Assembly: GCF_017826695.1 (NCBI RefSeq) | Contig: NZ_JAFFZW010000001.1 | Span: 558,001-622,000 of the forward strand | Reading direction: 5' to 3' | Length of the DNA: 64,000 nt | DNA from: Pseudomonas alliivorans | Lineage (GTDB): Bacteria > Pseudomonadota > Gammaproteobacteria > Pseudomonadales > Pseudomonadaceae | Position numbers and translations under genes: made by a program | The notes under the pieces: generated by a model | Told to the model about the DNA's origin: nothing | The model's database searches: none | Seen by the model: the letters and a program-made list of their open reading frames with translations, nothing else | Part shown: positions 1-8,113 of the stretch, piece after piece | Layout: every line of letters starts with the position of its first letter | Position numbering within the stretch: position 1 is the first letter of the stretch

Positions 1-86
1 TGCGGTAGGGATCCGCTGTCGTGATCCGGACCGGCTACATGCCGCAGGCGCGGCAGCCCTTCAGCCACCAGCAGAGAGACGTTCAC

Positions 87-632
87 ATGCATGCAGACGC
101 ACTTTCATGGGGCCATGGCCCTCGTACGCTTGAGGTGTTCCTTGAGCCCACGTGCCCGTTTTCCGTCAAGGCCTTCGGCAAGCTCGACGCGCTTCTAAAG
201 CAGGCCGGCGAAGACCGCCTGACGGTCAAGGTTCGCCTCCAGTCGCAGCCCTGGCACATGTTTTCAGGCGTCGTGGTGCGTTGCATCCTTGCCGCGTCAA
301 CCCTTGAAGGTGGCAAGGACACCGCCAAGACCGTGATGGCAGCCGTTGCGGCGCACCGTGAAGCGTTCGAATTCGAGCACCACGCAGGCGGTCCGAACCT
401 TGATGCGACGCCCAACGACATCATCGCGCGACTGGAAGGTTACAGCGGTGTTCGGCTGGCCGAAGCCTTCGCACAACCGGCGCTTGAGCACACCATCAAA
501 TGGCACTGCAAATACGCCCGGCAGAACGGCATTCATGTGTCTCCGACCTTCATGGTTGATGGCCTGGTGCAGCCTGCAATGAGCAGCGGTGACACCATCG
601 AGCAGTGGCTGTCGCAGCTTCAGTTGAGTTGA
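87..632 (+). CDS. DsbA-fold thioredoxin-like protein
   Basis: The 181-residue product has a thioredoxin-like beginning (LEVFLEPTCPFS) and a later cis-proline segment (HVSPTFMVDG), the two landmarks of the DsbA fold. The active-site position reads CPFS, so the second cysteine of a CxxC pair is absent; the remaining cysteines lie in CILAAS and WHCKY. A classical disulfide oxidase is therefore unlikely, and a monothiol or binding role is possible (inference). No signal peptide is visible, so it is probably cytoplasmic. I chose the ATG at 87, preceded by GAGAGA, over an upstream in-frame start at 21 because the family begins near this point. It converges on the EamA transporter gene. Confidence 0.65.
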   Translation: MHADALSWGHGPRTLEVFLEPTCPFSVKAFGKLDALLKQAGEDRLTVKVRLQSQPWHMFSGVVVRCILAASTLEGGKDTAKTVMAAVAAHREAFEFEHHAGGPNLDATPNDIIARLEGYSGVRLAEAFAQPALEHTIKWHCKYARQNGIHVSPTFMVDGLVQPAMSSGDTIEQWLSQLQLS

Positions 633-706
633 GATCGCCTTCGGCCGGGCGTGGCGGATTCAGCGTTTCATCGCCACCCCCAGGCACGCCTTGTGAGAGC
701 CGGTCG

Positions 707-1603
707 TTATCGGGAGAACCTTCTGGCACCTGCAACACAACCGATCACTGCGACCGTGACACCCAGCATCCCGAGGCTGACAGGCTCACCGAGCAGTGTG
801 GCCGCCAGTGCCAGACCGAAGAAGGGTTGTAACAACTGGAGTTGGCCGACCGCTGCAATGCCGCCCTGCGCCAGCCCGAGATACCAGAACACGAAACCGA
901 TCAGCATGCTGAACACGGAGACGTAACACAGGCTGCCCCACGCCGAGACTGATATCCCGGAAAACGAGGACGGTGCGGTGACAATGGCCAGTGGCAGCAT
1001 GATGGGCAGGGCAAGGACCAAAGCCCAGCAGATGACCTGCCAGCCGCCCAGTGTCCTCGACAGCCTCGCGCCCTCGGCATAGCCCAGGCCGCAGACGAGA
1101 ATGGCCAGCAGCATCAGGGCGTCTCCCGTGACTGAAGCGCTGATACCCTGAGCCAATGCAAAGCCCATCACCAGTGCGCTGCCCAGTAGCGAGAACGCCC
1201 AGAAAGCCCCACTTGGCCGTTCGCCGCCGCGTAGCACGGCGAAGACGGCAGTGGCCAGCGGCAGCAGGCCGACGAAGACGATGGAGTGCGCCGAGGTGAC
1301 GTGTTCCAGCGCCAGCGCGGTCAGCAGTGGAAAGCCCAGTACCACACCCAGTGCAACGATACTCAGGGAAATGATCTGGTTGTTTGCCGGGCGTCTTTCC
1401 CTGAGCGCCACAAGCGTGCCGATGGCCAGGGTCGCAGCGATGGTTGCGCGGGCGAAGGTGAGGAACAGTGGATCGAACGCCATCACGGCCAGTCGTGTCG
1501 CAGGCAGCGAGCCGCTGAAGATCAGTACGCCGATCAGGCCGTTCAGCCATCCGCTGCGGGATGTGTGAGCGGTCGTGCGGGATGGAATAGCTGTCTGTTC
1601 CAT
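707..1603 (-). CDS. EamA/DMT-family membrane transporter
   Basis: The 298-residue protein has about ten hydrophobic segments arranged as two repeats of five, typical of the EamA (RhaT-like) drug/metabolite exporters. Early segments read GLIGVLIFSGSLPATRLAV and MAFDPLFLTFARATIAATLAIG, matching the start of the first EamA repeat. Members export amino acids or small metabolites; the substrate cannot be read here. The ATG at 1603 is preferred over an in-frame TTG at 1627. The gene is divergent from a MocR-type regulator, with only 79 bases between the two starts. This arrangement commonly means that the regulator controls the transporter (inference). Confidence 0.8.
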   Translation of the reverse strand: MEQTAIPSRTTAHTSRSGWLNGLIGVLIFSGSLPATRLAVMAFDPLFLTFARATIAATLAIGTLVALRERRPANNQIISLSIVALGVVLGFPLLTALALEHVTSAHSIVFVGLLPLATAVFAVLRGGERPSGAFWAFSLLGSALVMGFALAQGISASVTGDALMLLAILVCGLGYAEGARLSRTLGGWQVICWALVLALPIMLPLAIVTAPSSFSGISVSAWGSLCYVSVFSMLIGFVFWYLGLAQGGIAAVGQLQLLQPFFGLALAATLLGEPVSLGMLGVTVAVIGCVAGARRFSR

Positions 1604-1682
1604 GAGGTATTTCTCAAGGCTGTTCAATCGGGGTGGATGGGCGCATCGTAGGGCTGCAATTCAATACAATCAAAAAATCGTC

Positions 1683-3029
1683 ATGGATACATTGGCTATG
1701 CCTCGCTCACGTTACAAATCGGTGGTGGACCAGATGGCGGCAGACATTCGCTCGGCACGTCTGTTGCCGGGCGCACGGCTGCCTACGCATCGTCAGTTGG
1801 CGGCCGATCATGGCCTGGCGCTGGTGACGGCCACGCGTGTCTATGCCGAGCTTGAAGCCATGGGCCTGGTCAGCGGTGAGACCGGGCGTGGCACGTTCGT
1901 TCGCGAGACGGCGCTCGCGCCTGGCCTCGGGATCGACCAGAAAACCGTGGCTGTCGACATGATCGACCTCAATTTCAACTACCCGTCGCTGCCCGGTCAG
2001 GCCGAGTTGTTACGCACGGCGTTACGGCAGTTGGCCTTGTCGGGCGACCTTGAATCATTGCTGCGCTATCAACCCCACGCTGGGCGACCGCACGAGCGCG
2101 CCGCTGTGGCGCGTCATCTGCAAGTGCGAGGGCTGACGGTTCAGCCTGAGCAGGTGTTGCTCACCAATGGGGCTCAGCAAGGGCTGGCCATTGCGCTTAT
2201 GGCCTTGCTCAAGCCCGGGGATGTGATCGCCGCCGATGCCCTCACGTATTCGGGTTTCAAGGTCTTGGCACAGGCGCTGTACCTTGAAGTAGTGCCTGTA
2301 CCCGCGCTCGGCGAGGGTCCCGATCCAGAGGCATTCGAGCGCTTGTGCCGCAGTCGACCCGTAAAGGCGCTCTATACCATGCCGACACTGCACAATCCGC
2401 TCGGCTGGGTGATGAGCCAGGCGCGGCGTGAGCAGTGGGTGGCGCTCGCGCGCCGACATGATGTGCTGATCATTGAAGACGCCGCGTATGCATTTTTGGC
2501 GGACGCTCCCCCCGCGCCGCTGGCGATGCTCGCACCGGAGCGGACGGTCTATGTCTCAGGTCTCTCCAAGAGTGTTGCCACGGGATTGCGCGTAGGGTTT
2601 GTTGCTGCGCCCGCCGACAAGGTTCCGGCCATGGAGCGTGTCATGCGGGCAACGACCTGGAACACGCCAGGGGTGCTGACCGCCATTGCGACGGGGTGGA
2701 TTGAAGATGGCACTGTTCTGAAACTGGAGGCCGAGAAGCGACATGACGCCCAGGCCAGACAGGCAGTGGTTCGCGAAATGCTTGAAGGCATCAGGTTTGT
2801 CAGCCATCCCTCATCGTATTTTCTATGGCTGCCCCTTCCCGAGGACGCCCGTGCCGATCAGATTGCCATGGCCTTGTTGAAGGAGAAGGTTGCAGTATCG
2901 ACTGCGGAGCCCTTTGCAATCGCCAACAGCGTGCCCCATGCCCTGCGGCTGGCAACGGGATCGGTGAGCATGGGTGAGCTGCGTGATGGGCTGGCGAAGG
3001 TCAGGCGTGTGATCGGGAATTATCTGTAG
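1683..3029 (+). CDS. MocR-type GntR/aminotransferase transcriptional regulator
   Basis: The 448-residue protein fuses an N-terminal GntR winged helix (residues about 5-75, with LPTHRQLAADHGLALVTATR as the recognition region) to a fold-type I aminotransferase-like domain (about 100-440). The motif SGLSKSVATGLRVGF carries the pyridoxal-phosphate lysine, and LIIEDAAYAFLADAP resembles the cofactor Asp region. MocR regulators bind PLP or amino-acid adducts and control nearby transport or metabolic genes. ATG 1683 was chosen because the helix-turn-helix domain follows directly; ATG 1698 is also possible. It probably regulates the divergent EamA exporter (inference from layout). Confidence 0.85.
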   Translation: MDTLAMPRSRYKSVVDQMAADIRSARLLPGARLPTHRQLAADHGLALVTATRVYAELEAMGLVSGETGRGTFVRETALAPGLGIDQKTVAVDMIDLNFNYPSLPGQAELLRTALRQLALSGDLESLLRYQPHAGRPHERAAVARHLQVRGLTVQPEQVLLTNGAQQGLAIALMALLKPGDVIAADALTYSGFKVLAQALYLEVVPVPALGEGPDPEAFERLCRSRPVKALYTMPTLHNPLGWVMSQARREQWVALARRHDVLIIEDAAYAFLADAPPAPLAMLAPERTVYVSGLSKSVATGLRVGFVAAPADKVPAMERVMRATTWNTPGVLTAIATGWIEDGTVLKLEAEKRHDAQARQAVVREMLEGIRFVSHPSSYFLWLPLPEDARADQIAMALLKEKVAVSTAEPFAIANSVPHALRLATGSVSMGELRDGLAKVRRVIGNYL

Positions 3030-3062
3030 TGGAACACCATGCACTTTACTGAACAGCAGGTT

Positions 3063-3104
3063 GTTTGCAGGAGCGAGCTTGCTCGCGAAAGCGCTGGCGA
3101 TGAA
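3063..3104. repeat. REP-like element
   Basis: The segment contains CAGGAGCGAGCTTGCTCGCG followed by AAGCGCTGGCGATG, which matches the recalled Pseudomonas REP pattern. The core GCGAGC-TT-GCTCGC forms a small hairpin. It lies in the convergent space between the MocR-type gene and acnB, a usual location for REPs. Confidence 0.7.
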
Positions 3105-3179
3105 GTCACCGCCTGTACCCTGCCTTCGTCGTGTTACCGCCCTGAGCAGACTCCTCCACGTCCGCTGTTCTCCAGGCAT

Positions 3180-3208
3180 AAAAAAACCCCGCACGAGGCG
3201 GGGTTTTT
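3180..3208. terminator. Bidirectional intrinsic terminator
   Basis: An A-tract, the stem CCCCGC/GCGGGG with an acgag loop, and a T-tract form an intrinsic terminator that works in both directions. It lies between the convergent MocR-type gene and acnB. Confidence 0.85.
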
Positions 3209-3226
3209 CAACGCTGTGTTTCGCTA

Positions 3227-5827
3227 TTACGCTTGAACGACCGGGATGTTGGCGTTCGCTGCGGCTTCACGGAACTCGGCGATCTGATCGAAGCTCAGGT
3301 AGCGGTACACGTCCGCTGCCATCGTGTCGATCTGCTGGGCGTAGCCCATGTATTCCTCGACGGTCGGCAGGCGACCCAGGATCGATGCGACGGACGCCAG
3401 TTCGGCCGAGGCCAGGTAGACATTCGCGCCGTCACCCAGACGGTTCGGGAAGTTACGGGTCGACGTGGAGACAACGGTCGAGTTCGGCTCGACGCGTGCC
3501 TGGTTACCCATGCAAAGCGAGCAGCCCGGCATTTCCATGCGTGCGCCAGCCTTGCCGTAGATGCCGTAGTAGCCTTCTTCGGTCAGCTGATGCGCGTCCA
3601 TCTTGGTCGGAGGCGACAGCCACAGGCGTGTCGGCAACTGGCCCTTGACCTGATCCAGCAACTTGCCCGCAGCGCGGAAGTGGCCGATGTTGGTCATGCA
3701 GGAACCGATGAACACTTCGTCGATCTTCTCGCCCTGTACCGAAGACAGCAGGCGGGCATCGTCCGGGTCGTTCGGCGCGCAGAGCACAGGCTCTTTGACG
3801 TCGGCCAGGTCGATCTCGATGATTTCGGCGTACTCGGCGTCCTTGTCGGCTTCCAGCAGCTCTGGATTGGCAATCCAGGCTTCCATCGCCTGAGCACGAC
3901 GCTCCAGAGTGCGCGGATCACCGTAACCCTGCTCGATCATCCAGCGCAGCAGCGTGATGTTGGAGTTCAGGTATTCGATGATCGGCTCTTTGGCCAGCTT
4001 GATGGTGCAACCGGCAGCCGAACGTTCGGCCGAAGCGTCGGACAGCTCGAAAGCCTGCTCGATGCTCAGGTTGTCCAGGCCTTCGATTTCCAGGATGCGG
4101 CCGGAGAACGCGTTCTTCTTGCCTTTCTTCTCTACGGTCAGCAGGCCAGCCTGAATCGCGTAGTAAGGAATGGCGTGAACCAGGTCGCGCAGGGTGATGC
4201 CAGGCTGCATCTTGCCCTTGAAGCGAACCAGGATCGATTCAGGCATGTCCAGCGGCATGACGCCAGTGGCCGCCGCGAACGCAACCAGACCGGAACCGGC
4301 CGGGAAGGAAATGCCGATCGGGAAGCGGGTGTGCGAGTCACCACCGGTGCCGACGGTGTCAGGCAGCAGCATGCGGTTCAGCCAGCTGTGGATGATGCCG
4401 TCGCCCGGACGCAGGGAAACGCCGCCACGGGTCATGATGAAGTCAGGCAGCGTGTGGTGCGTCTTGACGTCGATCGGCTTTGGATAGGCAGCAGTGTGGC
4501 AGAAGGACTGCATGACCAGGTCGGTCGAGAAGCCCAGGCATGCCAGGTCTTTCAGCTCGTCGCGGGTCATCGGGCCAGTGGTGTCCTGGGAGCCGACGGT
4601 GGTCATTTTCGGTTCGCAGTAGGTGCCCGGACGGATACCTTCCACGCCGCACGCCTTGCCGACCATCTTCTGCGCCAGGGTGAAACCCTTGGTGCTTTCG
4701 GCTGGCTGGTCAGGCGTCTTGAACAGGTCGAAGGCGGGCAGGCCCAGCTCGGCGCGTGCCTTGCTGGTCAGGCCACGGCCGATGATCAGCGGGATACGGC
4801 CACCGGCGCGGACTTCGTCCAACAGCACCGGAGTCTTCATTTCGAAGGTGGTGATGACTTCGTCGCTGTCGTGCTTGCAGACTTTGCCAGCGTACGGGTA
4901 AACGTCGATCACATCGCCCATGTTGATGTTCGAAACATCGAACTCGATCGGCAGAGCGCCCGCGTCTTCCATGGTGTTGTAGAAGATCGGAGCGATCTTG
5001 CTGCCGAAGCAGAAACCGCCGGCACGCTTGTTCGGCACGTAAGGAACGTCGTCGCCGAAAAACCACAGTACCGAGTTGGTCGCCGATTTACGCGAGGAAC
5101 CGGTACCGACCACGTCACCGACGTAGGCGATAGGGAAACCCTGGCCGCGCATTTCTTCGATCTGCTTCATCGGGCCGATGGAGCCCTGTACGTCAGGAAC
5201 GATGCCTTCACGTGCCATTTTCAGCATGGCCAGGGCGTGCAACGGGATGTCTGGACGCGACCAGGCATCAGGCGCCGGGGACAGGTCGTCGGTGTTGGTT
5301 TCACCGGTCACCTTGAAGACGCGCAGGCTGATCTTTTCGGCCAGCGTCGGGCGCTTCTTGAACCACTCGCCGTCGGCCCAGGATTGCAGAACTTCCTTGG
5401 CGTGGGCGTTGCCGCTCTTGGCTTTTTCGGCCACGTCATGGAAAGCGTCGAACATCAGCAGCGTGTGCTTGAGCTGTTCGGCAGCGACTGGTGCCAGCGT
5501 GGCATCGTCGAGCAGTTCAACCAGCGTGACGATGTTGTAGCCACCCTGCATGGTGCCCAACAGTTCGGTTGCACGTTTTTTGTCGATCAGGGGAGAAGTG
5601 GCTTCGCCCTTGGCCAGGGCGGAGAGGAAACCGGCCTTGACGTAGGCAGCCTCGTCAACGCCTGGTGGAACGCGATTGGTGATCAGGTCGACAAGGAAAG
5701 CTTCTTCGCCAGCCGGGGGATTTTTCAGCAGCTCAATAAGGCCTGCGGTTTGTTCGGCGTTAAGCGGCTGGGGCACGATACCCTGGGCGGCACGCTCTTC
5801 GATGTGTTTACGGTAGGCTTCAAGCAC
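3227..5827 (-). CDS. acnB: Aconitate hydratase B
   Basis: This 866-residue enzyme interconverts citrate and isocitrate in the TCA cycle and also acts as 2-methylisocitrate dehydratase in many gamma-proteobacteria. It needs a [4Fe-4S] cluster; the three ligand cysteines are visible in VFIGSCMTN and [10 protein letters not shown]. The N-terminal HEAT-like domain typical of the B form precedes the swivel and catalytic domains. The start is the GTG at 5827 ([16 protein letters not shown]), which aligns with the recalled E. coli AcnB N-terminus (MLEEYRKHVAERAAEG) and has GAGGG seven bases upstream. The in-frame extension to 5932 is not homologous. The gene stands alone and ends at a shared terminator. 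A large structured region lies upstream. Confidence 0.97.
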   Translation of the reverse strand: MLEAYRKHIEERAAQGIVPQPLNAEQTAGLIELLKNPPAGEEAFLVDLITNRVPPGVDEAAYVKAGFLSALAKGEATSPLIDKKRATELLGTMQGGYNIVTLVELLDDATLAPVAAEQLKHTLLMFDAFHDVAEKAKSGNAHAKEVLQSWADGEWFKKRPTLAEKISLRVFKVTGETNTDDLSPAPDAWSRPDIPLHALAMLKMAREGIVPDVQGSIGPMKQIEEMRGQGFPIAYVGDVVGTGSSRKSATNSVLWFFGDDVPYVPNKRAGGFCFGSKIAPIFYNTMEDAGALPIEFDVSNINMGDVIDVYPYAGKVCKHDSDEVITTFEMKTPVLLDEVRAGGRIPLIIGRGLTSKARAELGLPAFDLFKTPDQPAESTKGFTLAQKMVGKACGVEGIRPGTYCEPKMTTVGSQDTTGPMTRDELKDLACLGFSTDLVMQSFCHTAAYPKPIDVKTHHTLPDFIMTRGGVSLRPGDGIIHSWLNRMLLPDTVGTGGDSHTRFPIGISFPAGSGLVAFAAATGVMPLDMPESILVRFKGKMQPGITLRDLVHAIPYYAIQAGLLTVEKKGKKNAFSGRILEIEGLDNLSIEQAFELSDASAERSAAGCTIKLAKEPIIEYLNSNITLLRWMIEQGYGDPRTLERRAQAMEAWIANPELLEADKDAEYAEIIEIDLADVKEPVLCAPNDPDDARLLSSVQGEKIDEVFIGSCMTNIGHFRAAGKLLDQVKGQLPTRLWLSPPTKMDAHQLTEEGYYGIYGKAGARMEMPGCSLCMGNQARVEPNSTVVSTSTRNFPNRLGDGANVYLASAELASVASILGRLPTVEEYMGYAQQIDTMAADVYRYLSFDQIAEFREAAANANIPVVQA

Positions 5828-6228
5828 AGTATTACCCTCATCAGTGGTCCCAAATGGGTGTCCGGGACGCTCATCCAGAAATTGTCCGTACCCACGCAAG
5901 ACTTTGGAGCCTTGTTGGCAGGGTGTCGGCAATTCCTAACAGAAGCTGTTTTCAAAGTTTTACGCCTGCAGGACGGGGAGGAGAGGCGGTCGACACGGCC
6001 ATCCGTGATGAGGGGATGGCCTGTCGACGCCGCACTGCGGGATTAACTTGACTGTGCTCGTGACGCTTTGAAAACAGCTTCCAACGGACATTGGCGCCTT
6101 AAAAGGCTCGCTGATTCTACGGCAAATCTGAACTAAAGGTAAGTTAGCCCCTACATGTTCGGGGGTGAAAGTGCTTAGACAAAGGACTAACATGAGCACC
6201 TGTTTTGCCTTCCCAAGCCCCGCCAGCC
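5828..6228. other. acnB / DUF1289 divergent intergenic region
   Basis: This 401-base gap has no convincing gene. It must hold promoters for the divergent acnB and DUF1289 genes. Its main content is the nested inverted-repeat element at 5942-6081. Between 6148 and 6163 a small CCCC...GGGG hairpin is also present. I could not fix a promoter for either gene with confidence. Confidence 0.6.
5942..6081. repeat. Nested inverted-repeat element (MITE-like or structured leader)
   Basis: A perfect 16-base inverted repeat, GAAGCTGTTTTCAAAG (5942-5957) and its complement (6066-6081), encloses a second hairpin. The inner hairpin pairs 5985-6004 with 6014-6031: segments of 3, 7 and 8 base pairs separated by two single-base bulges, with a 9-base loop. 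The two-level symmetry resembles a small miniature element with terminal repeats, or a folded RNA in the acnB leader. I see no clear target-site duplication at the edges. Confidence 0.6.
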
Positions 6229-6699
6229 ATGCCTGATCACATCATCAAAACACCCTGCGTCGGCCTTTGCTCCACTGTTTACGGGGATTTGGTGTGCCGT
6301 GGCTGCAAACGCTTCCATCACGAAGTCATCCACTGGAACGGTTACAACGAAGACGAAAAAAGAGCCGTGTGGTTGCGTCTGGAACAATTGCTGGTTCAGG
6401 TCATGACCGCCAAGCTCGAAATCTTCGATGCCGACAAGCTGCGGTTGCAGCTTACCCAGCGCAAGATTCGCTTCGTGCCGCATCAGTCCGAATATTGCTG
6501 GGCCTATCAATTGATCGCGCGCGGTGCTCGTGTCATCAGTCAGGTCGAAGCGTACGGGTTTGTGTTGTTACCCGAATTTCGCAACTGGTCGCTGCCCGAG
6601 TTGCGTGATGCGATCGACCGCGAGTTCTTTCTGCTCTCCGAGGCGCATTACCAGCGTTATATAGCACCGGGCTTTCTCAAGGATGCCTTTGGCGGCTGA
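6229..6699 (+). CDS. DUF1289-domain protein
   Basis: The 156-residue protein opens with TPCVGLCSTVYGDLVCRGCKRFHHEVIHWN. This is the DUF1289 cysteine pattern (CxGxC ... CxGCxR ... E...W), which probably binds a metal or Fe-S cluster. About 100 further residues follow, with an aromatic-rich end (HQSEYCWAYQLIARG, FRNWSLPELRDAI). Many DUF1289 proteins are only 60-90 residues, so this one has a long C-terminal extension. ATG 6229 is used; a TTG at 6205 is in frame but less likely. The function is unknown. miaE follows 82 bases downstream on the same strand. Confidence 0.75.
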   Translation: MPDHIIKTPCVGLCSTVYGDLVCRGCKRFHHEVIHWNGYNEDEKRAVWLRLEQLLVQVMTAKLEIFDADKLRLQLTQRKIRFVPHQSEYCWAYQLIARGARVISQVEAYGFVLLPEFRNWSLPELRDAIDREFFLLSEAHYQRYIAPGFLKDAFGG

Positions 6700-6781
6700 T
6701 CCGTCTCCGCGCTTTTGTCTCGCGGGACGCCGACAGCCCTCGTATAATGCCGCGCTTTGCCTCTGCGCCATCTGTGAGCCT

Positions 6782-7393
6782 ATGTACCCGATCCCTGAAA
6801 TCGAAGCCTTTCTGCTTTGCCGTACTCCCGACAGTTGGGTGCAAGCCGCATTGCGCAATCTCGACATCCTGTTGATCGATCATGCGAACAATGAGAAGAA
6901 GGCGGCAGGGGCGGCGTTCCAGTTCATGTTCCAGTACAACGACAAGTTCGACCTGCTGGCCAAGATGTCGCGCCTGGCCCGCGAAGAGCTGCGTCATTTC
7001 GAACAAGTGATCAGCATCATCCGCAAGCGCCAGATTCCGATGGCCAACATCAGCTCGGCGCGTTATGCCGGGGCGTTGCGCAAGCGGGTGCGCAATCACA
7101 ATCCCTACCGCCTGACCGATGCGCTGGTGGTGGGTGCCATCGTCGAAGCCCGTTCCTGCGAGCGTTTCGCCGCGCTGGTGCCGCATCTGGACGACGACCT
7201 GGCCAAGTTCTACGGCAGTCTGCTCAAGTCCGAAGCGCGGCATTTTCAGGATTACCTGAAGCTCGCTTACACCTATGGCGACAAAGCCGATGTGGACGCC
7301 AAGATCGAAGAGATTCGTCTGGCCGAGCGCGAACTGATCGAGAGCCCTGACGAAGAATTCCGCTTTCACAGTGGCGTGCCTGTCGCTGCCTGA
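6782..7393 (+). CDS. miaE: tRNA-(ms2io6A) hydroxylase MiaE
   Basis: The 203-residue protein is a ferritin-like diiron monooxygenase that hydroxylates the isopentenyl side chain of 2-methylthio-N6-isopentenyladenosine-37 in tRNAs reading UNN codons. Iron ligands are visible as paired glutamate/histidine motifs: DHANNEKKAAG, EELRHFEQV, EARSCERF and EARHFQDYL. The length fits the family. The start MYPIPEIEAFL (6782) is chosen because upstream in-frame sequence back to 6683 lacks homology. An intrinsic terminator follows 27 bases after the stop, so the unit ends here. Confidence 0.92.
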   Translation: MYPIPEIEAFLLCRTPDSWVQAALRNLDILLIDHANNEKKAAGAAFQFMFQYNDKFDLLAKMSRLAREELRHFEQVISIIRKRQIPMANISSARYAGALRKRVRNHNPYRLTDALVVGAIVEARSCERFAALVPHLDDDLAKFYGSLLKSEARHFQDYLKLAYTYGDKADVDAKIEEIRLAERELIESPDEEFRFHSGVPVAA

Positions 7394-7419
7394 TCCAGCA
7401 CGCGGCCCACGGCAGCGAC

Positions 7420-7454
7420 AAAAAAACGACCGCCTTACCAGTGGTCGTTTTTTT
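7420..7454 (+). terminator. Intrinsic terminator after miaE
   Basis: The stem AAAAACGACC/GGTCGTTTTT with an 11-base loop ends in a run of T. The A-tract on the other side makes it nearly symmetrical. Confidence 0.85.
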
Positions 7455-7486
7455 ATGGCCTTTTCATAAGCAAGCTAACAAATGCT

Positions 7487-7514
7487 TTGACAATAGCTGT
7501 CTAGGCAGTAATAT
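7487..7514 (+). promoter_or_regulatory. Sigma-70 promoter of the marR-emrAB unit
   Basis: A consensus -35 TTGACA (7487-7492), a 16-base spacer and TAATAT (7509-7514) lie 39 bases ahead of the marR start. The spacer contains the first copy of a palindrome, which fits autorepression. Confidence 0.8.
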
Positions 7515-7536
7515 TTTGTAATCACTGCCTAGGCAG
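7497..7536. promoter_or_regulatory. Two palindromic operator sites, probably for the MarR regulator
   Basis: CTGTCTAGGCAG (7497-7508) and the perfect palindrome CTGCCTAGGCAG (7525-7536) are 28 bases apart centre to centre. One lies in the promoter spacer and the other just downstream of the -10. Paired near-palindromes in these positions are typical of MarR-family operators. Assignment to the adjacent regulator is inferred. Confidence 0.7.
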
Positions 7537-7552
7537 CTTTCTGGGTGATTAC

Positions 7553-8038
7553 TTGAAACATTTCAGTCCTGAAAATTTTGATTCCAGCCTGATCGGGCTG
7601 CTGGTCGGCCGTACCAACGCGCTGAAAGACCGCATGCTGGACAAGTACCTGCTGCCGTATGACGTCACGTTCGCGCAGTTCAAGGTGCTGATCATCATTG
7701 CGCAGTTCTCGACGGATACGCCGGTGGAGTTATGTCGGCACCTGTCGCTGGACAGCGGTTCGATGACTCGCATGCTGGACCGTCTGGAGCAGAAGGGGCT
7801 GATCGTGCGCACCCGTTCTGAAACCGATCGTCGTCAGGTGCGTGTCGCCCTGACGTCTCAGGGGCATGCGCTGTCCGACCTGCTGCCGCAGATTGGTGCC
7901 GATGCCATGAATGACACCTTCGCTGCCCTCGACACTGAGGAAGTGGAAGCGCTACGCCGGATTCTGACCAAGGTGCTGGTCGCGGCCGACGACCACATCA
8001 CCCTGACTCGCCTGAGTTTCAACGCCCAAGGCAAATAA
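7553..8038 (+). CDS. MarR-family transcriptional regulator
   Basis: The 161-residue protein has the MarR winged-helix layout: a dimerisation helix, then YDVTFAQFKVLIIIAQF, then the recognition helix region LDSGSMTRMLDRLEQKGLIVRTRSETDRRQVRVALT with the conserved DRR wing. Such proteins repress efflux operons and release DNA on binding phenolic or drug ligands. The start is the TTG at 7553 (KHFSPENF follows), with GGGTGA upstream. It heads a co-directional unit with a membrane-fusion protein and a DHA2 permease, an EmrRAB-like arrangement. Confidence 0.88.
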   Translation: MKHFSPENFDSSLIGLLVGRTNALKDRMLDKYLLPYDVTFAQFKVLIIIAQFSTDTPVELCRHLSLDSGSMTRMLDRLEQKGLIVRTRSETDRRQVRVALTSQGHALSDLLPQIGADAMNDTFAALDTEEVEALRRILTKVLVAADDHITLTRLSFNAQGK

Positions 8039-8113
8039 CTACGAATAGCCCGAAGTTGAGGGCGGCCAGTCTGGCCGGATCTCAGCCGTTCTGCCGACTT
8101 GAAGGTAATTGTC

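Noticed and set aside
3233..6046. 937-codon open frame on the plus strand, antisense to acnB
   Set aside because: It is the complement of a perfectly conserved aconitase gene. The translation is low-complexity Arg/Gln/Val-rich with no domain, typical of antisense frames in GC-rich DNA.
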